Assembly (NCBI RefSeq): GCF_030272615.1
Contig: NC_081412.1
Location: 106,669,796 to 106,733,795, forward strand
Reading direction: 5' to 3'
Source of the DNA: Cryptomeria japonica
Lineage: Eukaryota > Streptophyta > Pinopsida > Cupressales > Cupressaceae
Length of the DNA: 64,000 nucleotides
Below, piece after piece: positions 47,601 through 58,542 of the stretch (the first letter of the stretch is position 1; the number at the start of each line of letters is the position of its first letter). The translations under genes and the position numbers were made by a program. The notes under the pieces are model-generated. The model did not search any database. It was not told where the DNA came from and worked only from the letters and a program-made list of their open reading frames with translations.

Positions 47601-47980
47601 CTCAGCTGACGATTGAGCCGAAATCTCCTAAACATAAGGTGCATGATGGTCTTGATCAGGTGCGAGTTAAAGATCCTATTTTTATAAATCTTGATGATGA
47701 TATAGATGAAAATGTTATTCATGATGAAAATGTTACTCCTCTCCATTCTGATAGTGAATATGAATATGTTGATGTTGATAACCATTTATCTAACGAATTT
47801 TCTAAAGCACTTATCCTAGCTCCTAGACAAGAACATCGTGGCTTGGGGTATGAACATAGCCCTTGTTTGGATCTTGTGATAGCTCCATTTGCTGTGTTGG
47901 ATGTTCCTCCTCTAGTGTGTTTCCTACCTTCCCGAAATATTGATCAGCAAGATCGGGGGGTAGATGACGTGCTAGACTAG
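44621..47980 (+). pseudogene. gag-pro: gag-protease polyprotein of element D
   Basis: One 1,120-codon frame with only three stops (46541, 46889, 47465) and no frameshift. Residues 1-280: acidic start, then Pro/Ser/Asn-rich. Residues about 285-450: retrotransposon gag core (HLELYNGKGDPLTHVKTFQT, ALQWYCSLP, FIQQF). Residues about 547-560: zinc knuckle variant C-x2-H-x4-H-x4-C (CQFHRHPGHDTEKC). From about 675: retropepsin-like fold with VLIDPSCMINIITEEF, where the usual D-[S/T]-G active site reads DPS, so activity is doubtful. The last 350 residues are Pro-rich then acidic, with no known domain. All three stops can arise by G-to-A or C-to-T change. Gag packages element RNA into virus-like particles. 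Start chosen at the first Met after the leader. Confidence 0.88.
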
Positions 47981-48675
47981 TTTCATTAGCATAGCAGACT
48001 CTCTCCTCCTCTCTTGATCTCTTTTGTTACTTCTTCTATGTGTTATTCTCATTCTTCTATTTGTTGTCCTTAGTGTTGTCTACTTGAGGACGATGCAAAA
48101 CATTGAGATCTCTTTTGGTCTCTCTCATGTTGACTCAAAAGACACATGTGTTCCCTTCTTCTAGGTGACCTTCCTTGATTGGGGAATGAAGAATAATTAT
48201 GCATACATACATATGATATACATGAATTATCATACAGCATACTGACCCCGAGCAAAGCAAAGTCACCTTGTGCTTTGTGTTTTGTGTCTATTATCCTTGG
48301 GCTTATCTCACACTTGGGGGCTAAATCCTTGTGATAACGTGCTCCTTTCTCATTTCTTATATGTATCACTACCTTAAAGCAATCACCCCCGGTGAGGCGT
48401 GTGCGATCGCTTTAACGTAGGGGGGCATACATCCCGTCCATATCTTTTCAAGATACTGGAAATTTCTTGACAAATTTAGCTTTGCCTTGAAAATTTTTGA
48501 TATCTTTCTTGCATGACTCATAGTGAGGGAACCTTACTACTGACAGTCATGGTTCTCCCTCGTGATCTTCCCTTTTACTTTTTCAATCGAAGTCGTAAGA
48601 TCCTTAGTCCACTGGGGGCTTGGTGTATCTTGCCTCCTTGACGTGGTGAAAGTTTTTCAATGTTGTTTCCTTGTA
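47981..48675. other. 3' untranslated region of D
   Basis: No gene; no RT or integrase traces. Ends at the PPT hairpin. Confidence 0.6.
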
Positions 48676-48728
48676 CTTTACCGGAAGTATGAGCATATGC
48701 TTATACTCCCGCTAAAGTGGGGGCTAAA
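48676..48728 (+). promoter_or_regulatory. PPT of D with a long perfect-loopless hairpin
   Basis: PPT AAAGTGGGGGCTAAA ends at 48728. Bases 48676-48717 are a 42-base palindrome: left arm starts CTTTACCGG, right arm ends CCCGCTAAAG, centre GCATATGC; 18 of 21 positions Watson-Crick plus one G-T. Confidence 0.85.
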
Positions 48729-49908
48729 TGTAGCGTCCTAAAATTGTGACACTTGCAATTTTGACTGCATTTGGGTCTTCACGATGGCGATGCAACACGG
48801 AACCTGAATGGAGACCCCAAAACTTGTTCATGACACCAAAAACTGCATTTTTCAGCACCCTGGCCTGATCCTCCTTGCACCCTACTGTCCCAGGAGGTGG
48901 GACCATGGCGCCCAGCGCCCTGGTCCCTGGCCCTATTTTGGGCCCGGTCTCTTTTGGGTCTCAGGTCTTTATGTTTGCAAATTGGAAAATAATATTTCCT
49001 GGTCGGCCTAAGGTCGGGAAAATCAGTCTATCAACCCTAATTGACAAGTATAAAAACTACATTTCCTCTCCCATTTTGGTAAGATGGAAAAAAGGCGAAA
49101 GCAATATTCAAACATTCAAGCATTCAAGCATTCCTTCAAGCAATTGATCATTCTAAGTCTCCATTCAAGGCTAAGTGTTGCATTCAAGACAAGGATTCAA
49201 CCATTGAAGAGGAGATCACATACAACATACAACATGCTACATACATTACACCTTCGCATGTAAGAATACAAACATTCTTACAACAAGGTATCAGTACTTG
49301 TTTACATTACAAACATTTACATTTATAGCATTCTCATTTCTTGGTTAATTCCAAAACCGGGTTTTGACCTAAAGGAAAACCCCTCATCCCTAACCCCCCA
49401 ATTGTCCTCTCTTTTCTGTGTGTAGGTTGCAGGTATGCGGCTGTAATTGAAGATCTGGAATCCTTGTACAGAGATGAATAGATCCCCCTTCGTTTCGCGG
49501 ATTTTTCGGAGGACCGTGTGCACGCCGGGCGCCATCGTCCCATCAACTTTCGCTCAAATTTGCAGAACAGCACCGTCTCAACATTTTACTGCTAATTCCA
49601 GGTCCGCAGCTTCATCCCGTATCCCTATCTCTGTTTATAAGTGAATCTTTCTTGCTTCTACATGCATTCCTAGTTCGATCTTTCTATCTACATTCTTTAC
49701 AAAAGAGGGTATCCTTGATGTCTTAACCCTTGAAACTCATATAGAATCCAATCTTGCATTGCGTGGGATTGGATCTTATGGGTTTCAACCCCTCTTTTGA
49801 ATGTAAAGTCTCCCCTAAGTGAAAACCATCAACCCTAGTGACTCTCCCTTCTCTCTCCTTGGAGTTGGGGAGGGGAGAACGACTAGGGTTCGATTTTTCC
49901 GCTATACA
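48729..49908 (+). repeat. 3' LTR of element D
   Basis: 1180 bp, TGTAGCGTCC to GCTATACA. About three substitutions in the first 150 bases against the 5' copy. Keeps the GGGACCATGGCGCCC segment lost from the 5' LTR. Confidence 0.95.
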
Positions 49909-49979
49909 CAAATGAACTTTGAAAAGTTCATTTTCCCTAATTATACCTCCCCATAGGCCGTTTGTACAACCACCTTAAA

Positions 49980-50400
49980 CACAACCTCGAGAATCTAGGG
50001 TTTTGGACTTCCGAGATGACAGACAAAAAAACAAGAACACACCTTGGGACTCCGAGGTTCCGAGGTATGGCTCAACATCAAGAAGGGTACCTCGGGATTC
50101 TTGAATTCTGGAGTTTTGAGGTAAAACACAAAACAACTTTGGGATTCTGGGGATATGGAACTCCGAAGTTCACAAACAAACAAATGAAAAAACATGAAGA
50201 ACTCAGAATTATGGGATTTCGAGGCTTCAACGAAGAGAACAAGGCAAGACCTCAGGATCCCAGGATTCCAGAATTCTGAAGTCTAGACAGAAGACATGAA
50301 ACAAAGATCCCACCTTGGAACTCTAGAGTTCCGGGGTAGAACTTGAAACAAAGAAAAGAACACCTCAAACTTTGGGGTTCTAGGGTTTTGGTGTGAAAAA
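49980..50400. repeat. Diverged repeat array of C, right part
   Basis: About eight more units like those at 41638-41960 (GGGACTCCGAGGTTCCGAGG). Together with the left part this shows that D split one array. Confidence 0.8.
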
Positions 50401-51288
50401 GGCAAAAACTAAGAAAAAGAAAAGCTACAAAAACCAAAGGAAAGGGGACTCATATTTTCAAGACAAGGAAAGTAATGGAGCTAGGTATGTAGGGCATAAT
50501 AGTACCAAGTCATCGGTTCGTACAAGAGAGATCCAAAACACACCATACCATGAAAACATGTTGTGGTATACACCCATCGTAAACATATCTAGATATGGAG
50601 GATCCAAGCAGTCGTAGATAGGAGTAGTCGTAGGGTAAAAGATGCAATTCAAAAATGAAAATCCGAAAAATCAAACAAGTCATCCATACATGACTAGCTG
50701 TCGTCTCTTGCCAAGAGTAGGATTAGGATAAAAGATTAAACTACCAATCGAGGGAAGGATTCATCCCAAGGGCAAAGGATAAGGTGGATAAGATTGACTA
50801 AGCAATTGACATGATGACCATGAGGACTAACATGTGGATGTAGGACTAACATCAAGACTTGATGAGGCTCACATAGAGGCACAAGCTTAGGATGCAGGAA
50901 AAAAGCTTAGTGTGATGGGTTGAAAGCTCAGATTAATGGGTTGATCCTTATTTATGATTCAGGCAAAGACTCATTAGTATGCGAGTGATCATTTTGTCGA
51001 GTGGGTGGATGATGAATGCTATGGCAAAAGGATTGGGTGGTAGCAAAAATGGATATCTGATGGGTAGGTGATGGGGAGCGAGTCTAACCTGATAGATGAT
51101 GGATCCAGATTATTTATCTTGATGCCTGTGTGCAGGTTTTCACTAAGTTACTTGCCCATAGCGCCACAAAGTGGTTTTCACTGATGGGCGATTATTTTTC
51201 TTTACTTTTTGACTTTTTCTTTTTTTTTGTATTTTTCTTGATTTTTTGAATTTTTGATATTTTAAGACAATTGGTGACCTTCTGAGGA
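50401..51288. other. Region just 3' of C's pol
   Basis: No gene. A T-rich tract at 51195-51275 (A-rich in C's sense strand) lies directly after the pol stop, as in B. Confidence 0.55.
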
Positions 51289-52283
51289 CTAGGCATAGAA
51301 TCTCTTCAGGTTCATTATGTTCATCAGCTCATCTAAATGATCTCCTTCAGGAGTAGCCAACTGATATGCCCCTGACCCATACTTTGTTGTAATCACATAG
51401 GGTCCAAGCCAATATTCTTGAAGGTTTTTCTGATTTTCCATAAGGACAAGATCACCAACTTCAAACTCCCAGATTTTGAATTTCTTGTTTTAGCTCAAGC
51501 AAAGTAGATCTGATATACCTGGAGATGGTTTAAGGTCTTGAGGTACCTTTCATCCAACAATTCTAGCTCTTGCAGCCTAGCAACTCTGTATTCCTCATCT
51601 AGGAGGATGTTTTGCAATGACACCCTTAGGGAGGGGATATCGATCTCAAGAAGAAGGACAACTTCAAAGCCAAAGATGAGGGAATATGGAGTGGTGCCTA
51701 TGGGTGTGAGAATGGAGGTGCGGTAAGCCCACAAAGCAGGATGGAGTAGGAAGTGCTAGTCATGGCCAACTTTATTGAGTATCTTTTTAAGAATTTTGAT
51801 TAAGGTCATATTAAAGACCTTAGCTTGACCATTACCTTGTGAGTAATAGGGGGTGGAGAAGCGGTGTTGGATATTAAACTTTTGATAGAGCTCTTTAACA
51901 TCATGATTTTTTAAAGGTTTGTCATCATCTGTGATGATGACTTTGGGGATTCCATATCGACAGATTAAATAGTTCAGAATAAATTTAAAGATTTGTTTAC
52001 CAGTGGTGAAGGTAAGAGGGATGGCCTCCACCCACTTGGTGAAGTATTCAGTGGTAGTAATGATAAATTTATGGCCATTGGAGGATGTAGGGTGGATTTT
52101 CCCAATTATATCGAGCCCCCACTGTGAGAAGGTCCAAGGTGTGGTAAAAGGTTGCAGATCTTGTGATGGAGCGTGGATCTTGTCTCCATGCTTTAGACAA
52201 GGGATACATTTCTTCACATAATTGTATGCATCTACTTCCATTGTAGGCCAGTAGTATCTCATTCGCAAGAGTTTTTTAGTCAA
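51289..52283 (-). pseudogene. Integrase of element C
   Basis: Minus strand. Opens MRYYWPTMEVDAYNYVKKC with the IPC zinc ligand pair, then GLDIIGKIHPTSSNGHKFII (first catalytic Asp), IITDDD (second Asp). The catalytic Glu in the NGQAE motif is replaced: NGQAK (about 51820-51835), a change reachable by one G-to-A step. The C-terminal domain continues with MWAYRTSILTPIGTTPYSLI (51734-51495) and ends YGSGAYQLATPEGD ... NLKRFYA with the stop at 51289-51291. No chromodomain. Frame changes near 51750 and 51480. Confidence 0.88.
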
Positions 52284-52619
52284 ATTGAAGCCGCTTGAGT
52301 GTGCCCCACAATACCTTCGTGCACTTCACGTAGTTCCCATTCAACCTCTTGTTTTTCTAGACACCTTAGGAGGGGACCATCAAAATGCCTTCTAAATAGG
52401 ATGTCCCCAAGGATAGTATAACAGGAACATCAGTAGATAAAGGTTTATTTTTGGGCTTTAGTGAGGTGTGGGGGGAATGGTGTTATCTCTTAGGTAAGTG
52501 AAGGTCTCTTGATACCAAGGGGATTCAAAACCAATGAGTACGCACACCATTTCAGACTCTGGTAGGTCATATGCTAGTATGAATATTTGCTCAACCAAAA
52601 ACTCCAACTTTTAACTATG

Positions 52620-53036
52620 TGACAACATCTAAAGGATGGAACCAATAGTGGCCATTACATCCGCAACTCTGTTGTTGGTACATGGAATCTGTTCAAACTT
52701 GATTGATGTAAAGTGTTTCTTAAGATCTTCAACCATGTTGCGATAAGGAAGAAGCTTATGATTTTTTTGTTTGATACTATCATTGACTTATTTAATGACA
52801 AGCTGGGAATCACCATAGATATTTAACTCCAATATCTTCCATTGGATAGCCAGACAGAGTCTAGTGATTAGTGCTTCATATTCTACAATGTTGTTAGTGC
52901 ATGCAAAGGCTATCTTGTATGATTTAGGGATGCAATCTCCTTGGGGTGTGATCAACAGTATTCCTACCCTTGATCCATTTTGGGTGCAAGAACCATCAAA
53001 GTATAACTGCCATGTGGAGGATGTAGTGACAGTCAT
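52620..53036 (-). pseudogene. Archaeal-type RNase H (aRNH) of element C
   Basis: Minus strand: WQLYFDGSCTQNGSRVGILL, CTNNIVEYEALITRL, IYGDSQLVIK, a stop, then FEQIPCTNNRVADVMATIGS. First Asp, Glu and second Asp are retained. Its presence between RNH1 and integrase places C in the Tat lineage, as for B. Confidence 0.85.
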
Positions 53037-53047
53037 TATGAATTCAT

Positions 53048-54271
53048 CTAGAATTCAGTGAAGATTGGGTGATCACCTGGAGATGGAGCATCGCCCACCT
53101 GGTCTTCTAGTACTTGTCCTTTGATTGCTTTTCTATCCACATATTCGATGTCAAATTCACTTAACATGACCCATTTAGCAGTTCTGTCAGTGAGAGAATC
53201 CTTTGACAGGAGGTACTTGAGAGAGTTGATCTTAGCAATCAATTTTGTTTTATTGTTAAGCATATAGTGCCGAAGTTTTTGTGTGTTGAAGAGAAGTGCT
53301 AAGCATACTTTTTCAATAGGGGTACAATTGAGCTCATACCCTACTAATGTGTGACTAATGTAGTATATAGTATGCTCCTTTTCCTGATCATTTATTTGTG
53401 CGAATAATTCCCCCAATGCCACTGCAGTAGCATATATGTACAAAAGAAGTGGCTTCTCTAGAATAGGAGGCATAAGAACTGTAGGCGATGCAAGATATTC
53501 CTTAAGTTTCTCAAAAGCCTTCTAACACAAGCAGTCCCATTTGAATTTGGTATCCTTGCATAATAGATGAGAAAATGGGTGATATTTGTCTCCAAGCTGT
53601 GAGATGAAGCATCTGATAGATTGGAGCTTTCCTTGGAGACTGCATAGCTATCTAAGGGTCTTTGGGTGAGGCATTTCTATGATAGATTTCACTTTTTCAA
53701 GATCAACCTCTATGCCTCTGCAGGAAACAATGAAACCTAACAGTTTCCCCGATGTGACACCAAAGACGCATTTCTTGGGATTTAGTCGTAGTTTGTATTT
53801 TTCCAATCTCTAAAAAAATTGCTTTAGGATAGGGATGTGCTCATGTCTTGTCTTGGATTTTCCTAGAAGATCATCTACATAATCCTCCATGATTTTATGC
53901 AAAAGGTCATGGAAAATTGGTGTCATTTCTCGTTGGTATGTAGCTCCAACATTCTCGAGACCAAAAGGCATGACTTGATAACAAAAGGTACCCCATGGTG
54001 TTGTGAATGTCATTTTGTGTTGGTCTTCCTCTATGATCCTGACCTTATTGTATCCATAAAATTCAACCATAAGTGATAACATTTCATATCCCATTGTGAG
54101 GTCTACAATCATGTCTATGTTAGGGAGCGATAAATCATCCTTAGGGCAGGCTTTATTCAAATCTTGGAAATCTGTGCAAATGTGGATGCCCCCAACAGGT
54201 TTGCTGACAGGTACAATGTTGGACACCCATTCAGGATAGTCTATTGGCTTTATGAACCCAACATCCAACAT
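53048..54271 (-). pseudogene. Reverse transcriptase and RNH1 of element C
   Basis: Minus strand. Open from 54271 to 53810: MLDVGFIKPIDYPEWVSNIV, TDFQDLNKACPKDDLSLPNI, MPFGLENVGATYQ and an intact active site YVDD (about 53875-53886). The thumb and connection follow with two stops (VTSGKLLGF, SLQGKLQSIRCFISQLGDKY), then RNH1 in the open stretch 53473-53048 (PLLLYIYATAVALGELFAQI, LSKDSLTDRTAKWVMLSEFD). Sequence upstream of 54271 is broken by a T run at 54285. Confidence 0.88.
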
Positions 54272-54410
54272 CTTTTGAATTTTTTTTTACGAGGAGTGCA
54301 ATGTGTGATTGCATCTTGCGTAACTTCTAATTTATTGTTTTTGCATCCGGACGAACAACAAGATTGTGAACTACCATGTCAGGATGTAGGCTTTGCATGT
54401 CAGCATACGA

Positions 54411-55636
54411 CTAGGTGAAATCGATCTTTATTTCTGTGAGAAAATTGATAAAGTCTTGTCTCTCTTGATCTATCCAGGACTTATCAATGAGCACGTTATT
54501 TGAAGTGTCTTTGGCGCCCACATTAATGGTGTATGTCTCATCTATGAGTAAGGTTGATCTGTCTTGTTGAGGAGAAACAATGGTAGGGAGGTCAAGTCTC
54601 TCATCCTCAAGTGCCTGATCCAGGTTTTCACTTCTGGATACGCCCTTTGTTTCTACTTTTTCCTCATCCAAAGGTGCCTTAGAGAGCTTTTCACCTAGGG
54701 AATCATGATTTTTCTTTATTATCTTTTTTGCAACTAAGGGCATTGAATTGACTACCAAAGTATCCTTTTTCATGTAATTGAATCCCATGAACTTTGTTAT
54801 GGTCTTCTAAATTGCGCATAGTCAAGAGAGTCACGAGAGCATTGTCATCGACACAAATGTCTAAAGCAGGTTTGTCTCGTTGGTCCCAATCTATAAGCTC
54901 AGGGTGAACAAGTTGCACTTCATGCGGGGTGAAAGGGGTTATGGGGGTGATGGTGTTGATGTGGGTGTCAAAGAAGATGCCATCTTTGTATTCAAAAAGA
55001 ATTTCATGGAACTCCTCTTCATCAGAGTCTTTGACATCCAAAGAAGGACTTGAAAGGGTACCAGTGATAGTGATCTTAGGCACTGGAGTATAACCCAAGC
55101 CCCTGTTATACTTCTATGAGATGAGATTTATTGGTGCTTTGATTCCTCTCTTCTAGCCCCAAGCTATGTCCTTTATAATCCATCTTCTCCACTATGGCTG
55201 ATGCTTTTGGATACATCTTCTTGGGTATTTTTGTTGGATCTTCATCTTCTTCCTAGTACAACCATGAAGAAACGTCCGTCTCAAGAATTTCCTCATCAAG
55301 TGGACCCCATTGCTTGAAGGTAGTATCCTTACATTGTATAACAGGTTTCTAATATTTTTTTATTTCTTTGGGCTTACTAAATGACTTAGGAGATAAGAGG
55401 AGATTGCATATTAGTAAGGCATCCTCAAGTTTGTATTATCCACAACCATTGTCTAGGATCTTGACTTTGGGTTATGTTTAAGATGAAGTGGAGGTGAATT
55501 TAGATGCATCAAATGGGGGAGTCAGAGCAGGTCTATTTAATGGACAATGATATGGATGTTTCCCATCTAAGAGATTACAATAATAAAAGGGTTAAGGATC
55601 ACCTTTGATAGTGATCTCTCTACCATTTAAGGGAAC
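54411..55636 (-). pseudogene. Linker between protease and RT in element C
   Basis: Minus-strand frames 55098-54703 and 54788-54411 overlap with a frame change. Acidic, without an identified domain; corresponds to 23245-24270 in B. Confidence 0.55.
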
Positions 55637-56113
55637 TTAAATGCATTGATGGTAAGTGGAAGGAATGGCTTGAAGGGAGTGAATCCATGGGTGGTCGAGG
55701 AGGATGTTATAGGGAAGATAAAGATCCAGAACTTGGCAAGGGGTCTCAATCGTAATAGGGTCCACTTGAATAGGAAAAGTGATCATTCCTTTGGAAACCC
55801 TTTGTGTGTCATCATAAGCTTTGATTGTGATTCTTCCTGACGTATGAACCAAAACCTCAGAAAGCCCCAATTGCTTTACTAACTTATATGTACAAAGATT
55901 GAGTCTAGATCTACCATCTATCAAGATGCATTTAACCTTGTATTTTTGGATAAGGGCTTCAATATGAAATGGCTTGTTATGGTCCTCATCTGCAGGAGCA
56001 TCACTAGAGGTAAAAACAAGGTGTTGTTGGGCAGTAAGATTTTCAATGAGGGCTTGGAATTGGGCAACATTAATGTTGTCAGGGGCATGCAACTCAAAGA
56101 GGGCTTGTTCCAA
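55637..56113 (-). pseudogene. Protease of element C
   Basis: Minus strand, 158 codons. Retropepsin pattern VKCILIDGRSRLNLCTYKLV (active-site triad reads DGR, likely dead) and CQVLDLYLPYNILLDHPWIH. Cleaves the polyprotein in active elements. Matches B's protease. Confidence 0.75.
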
Positions 56114-56199
56114 AATCTGCTTGTGAACAGGGGAGGTCTTGAGGATCTATAGGATGGATATTTGTACGGGGTTCTTCCCAAGATGGTCAAGGAGATCAT

Positions 56200-58542
56200 A
56201 TCAGCGATTGGATGACATTGGGGACGGGTTCGACAGAGGAGGGGCTCCTTCGACAGTTACTCTCCCTCTGTGAGTAGTTACATTGCACTTGTTCTGAGAG
56301 TGGGAAGCGAAAGGTGTGGCACCTTGAATGACTATCTTAGTAGGGATATATATTCTTGCTGATTGAGGAGGGGTGGGATCACCTTGAACAATGATCCTAG
56401 GTTTACTTTGGGAAGGGGGAGGGTTAGCTCCCTAGATAGTGATGATGTTGACATGGTTATCTGCAGGCTCAATGCAACCCATGAAAAAGTCAAAGAACGT
56501 TATATGATTGGTATAATCATAGTTCACAACATTAGATGATGAGCCCTTAACTTTGTCATGCTTTAGGAAAGGTTCCTAGTACACCTTGATTTTTTCATTA
56601 TTATTACCAGGTTTCACTGTTGCTACCTCAATATCACCCTTATCAATGAGCTCTTGTATGTAGTTCTTCAATTTCATACACTTTCATGTATCATGCCCCT
56701 TGATACGATGATAATCGCAATACTAATTCTCATTATACCACCTGGCTTAGGTTGATTAGGATAAAGTAAGAGAGTTATTAGAATGATGATCGCACCTGCC
56801 TGGACAAGCTTTTGGAATAGAACCTCAATGGGCTCAACAAGGGGACTATACTCTCTTGGAGCCTGATTGTTAGATCGGGGTGGTCGCCCCTGAACCGAAA
56901 CATTGTTGGGAGGCCTTTGAGATTGATTTTGATTTCTTTGATGAGTATTGAATTCACAATTAGTGGTGGTGGACTTTGGAGGAGTGGCCACAGTCTGAAC
57001 CTGCTTTGCATCAGTAACACCGTCATTAACTATGTTCTTGTTCTTAGACCAAAATTTTGGTTTGTCATTGTGACAAGAGGAGGAATTGTGACTTGATTTT
57101 TGATAATGATTTGGGGCAACTTCCTCTAACAAGACACGTTCAAGGGCTAGGCCCTTATCAGTCAACTTTTGGAAAGACTTTATACACTAAGATGTCAAGG
57201 GTTTTGATAGTTCGGGCACCAGATTTTTCTGAAATAATTCAATATGATGTTGTTCTGGCATATTCCACTGGAATTTCTTAATAAGGTATTGCCACCTTTG
57301 CAAGAAGTTAGCGAAAGTTTCTCCAGGCCTATGTTTCGTGTTACAAAGGTCCATCATAAAAACATAATTGACAATATTATAAGCATAGTGGGCCACAAAC
57401 TTTTTTGCTAAGTCCAGGAAGGAGGTGATAGAACCTCTAGGAAAGGACGAGAACCATGCAAGAGCGTCTCCTGTGAGACTCTTAGGGAAGAGCCTACAAA
57501 GATAAAAATCACTATAGGAGACTTCTTGATATAAGATATGAAACTCATAGACATGGTCTCGAGGATCCCCTTGGCCCTCATAATTCGTGAACTTAGGCAT
57601 CTCAAACCCTAGTGGGTAAGGTGCAACTAATATTGATGGGTCATAAGGACAGGGACAAAATTACTCAAACAAATAAGGTTTTCTCTTGTTAGTCCCTTCC
57701 TTCATGTTTTTTATTATGTTTTTCATGTCTTGGAATTCCTTGATGATATCTTGTTACGGATTTTGGACACGATGAATTGTGTTTGCCCCTAATATTAAAT
57801 GAGTCATGGAAGGTGTACCACCACCACTAATATATTGATATGAGGAAGAAGTGGGGATGCGATATGTGATTACCGATGTCACGAGGACTTGAGTGTCAAT
57901 TAGTTGTGACCTAGGAATTATTGTGATGGGAGGAAGCAAACCATGGATGAAATTAGTAGCGTTATTGAGAGAAATAGAAGATTGTGGAATAGAGACATGT
58001 GAGCAGGTAGAAGAAGATGGCATAAAAACATGTTGGAGAATAGATGTGATTGGATTGGATATTGGCATGGATGTTAAGAAGGAAGAAGGTGGGATGGAAA
58101 ACATGGGGATAGATATTGCAGGCACTATTTATTGGGGTTGAATGATTGGTGGAGGCATGATTGATTGAGGTTGAAGGATAGGTGTGACGATGTGAGTAGG
58201 AGAAAAGTCTCCTTGTGGTTGTTGATCAAGAATAGATCTATCAAAATCAGGGGGAAGGCGAGTTCCATTTTCAATAAGAGTCTTCAGAAGACCACTAGGA
58301 TTATGTCGAATGAATTTCTCCATCATTTCTTGATTGTATGAATCTTCTAGGAATGTTCATACTTCCAGGGAGAGGTCATCTTGATCAACCATGTTAGGGT
58401 CCCATTGTGGCTAGGGATCTTGGATGTCGGGTTGCACACTTTGCATAAGATCTTGTGTAGGGTCTTGATATAGGACACTAATGTCTGGAATGCCATATTG
58501 TTGTTCGGTCATCTTTTTCTTTTGAGATCGATTTGTGACCAT
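56200..58542 (-). pseudogene. gag: gag of element C
   Basis: Minus strand. Start ATG at 58542 (MVTNRSQKKKMTEQQ); stops near 58415 and 58355 break the N-terminus. A Pro/Ile/Ser-rich region (58326-57754) precedes the gag core at 57605-57187: MPKFTNYEGQGDPRDHVYEF, LTGDALAWFSSFP, FVAHYAYN, RPGETFANFLQRW. A basic Gln/Asn/Pro-rich tail (57165-56720) leads to a C-H-H-C knuckle at about 56710-56670 (KGHDT, a stop replacing the next residue, KC). Further frame damage toward the protease. B lacks this region. Confidence 0.82.

Larger units (their letters stand above)
42187..49908 (+). mobile_element. Element D: non-autonomous gag-protease LTR retrotransposon
   Basis: Complete: LTRs 42187-43346 and 48729-49908, PBS, leader, one gag-protease frame, PPT. 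Perfect 5-bp target duplication CAAAT at 42182-42186 and 49909-49913. No RT, RNase H or integrase anywhere between the LTRs, so it depends on enzymes from another element. This matches the class described as TR-GAG elements. It is inserted in C's repeat array. Confidence 0.93.
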
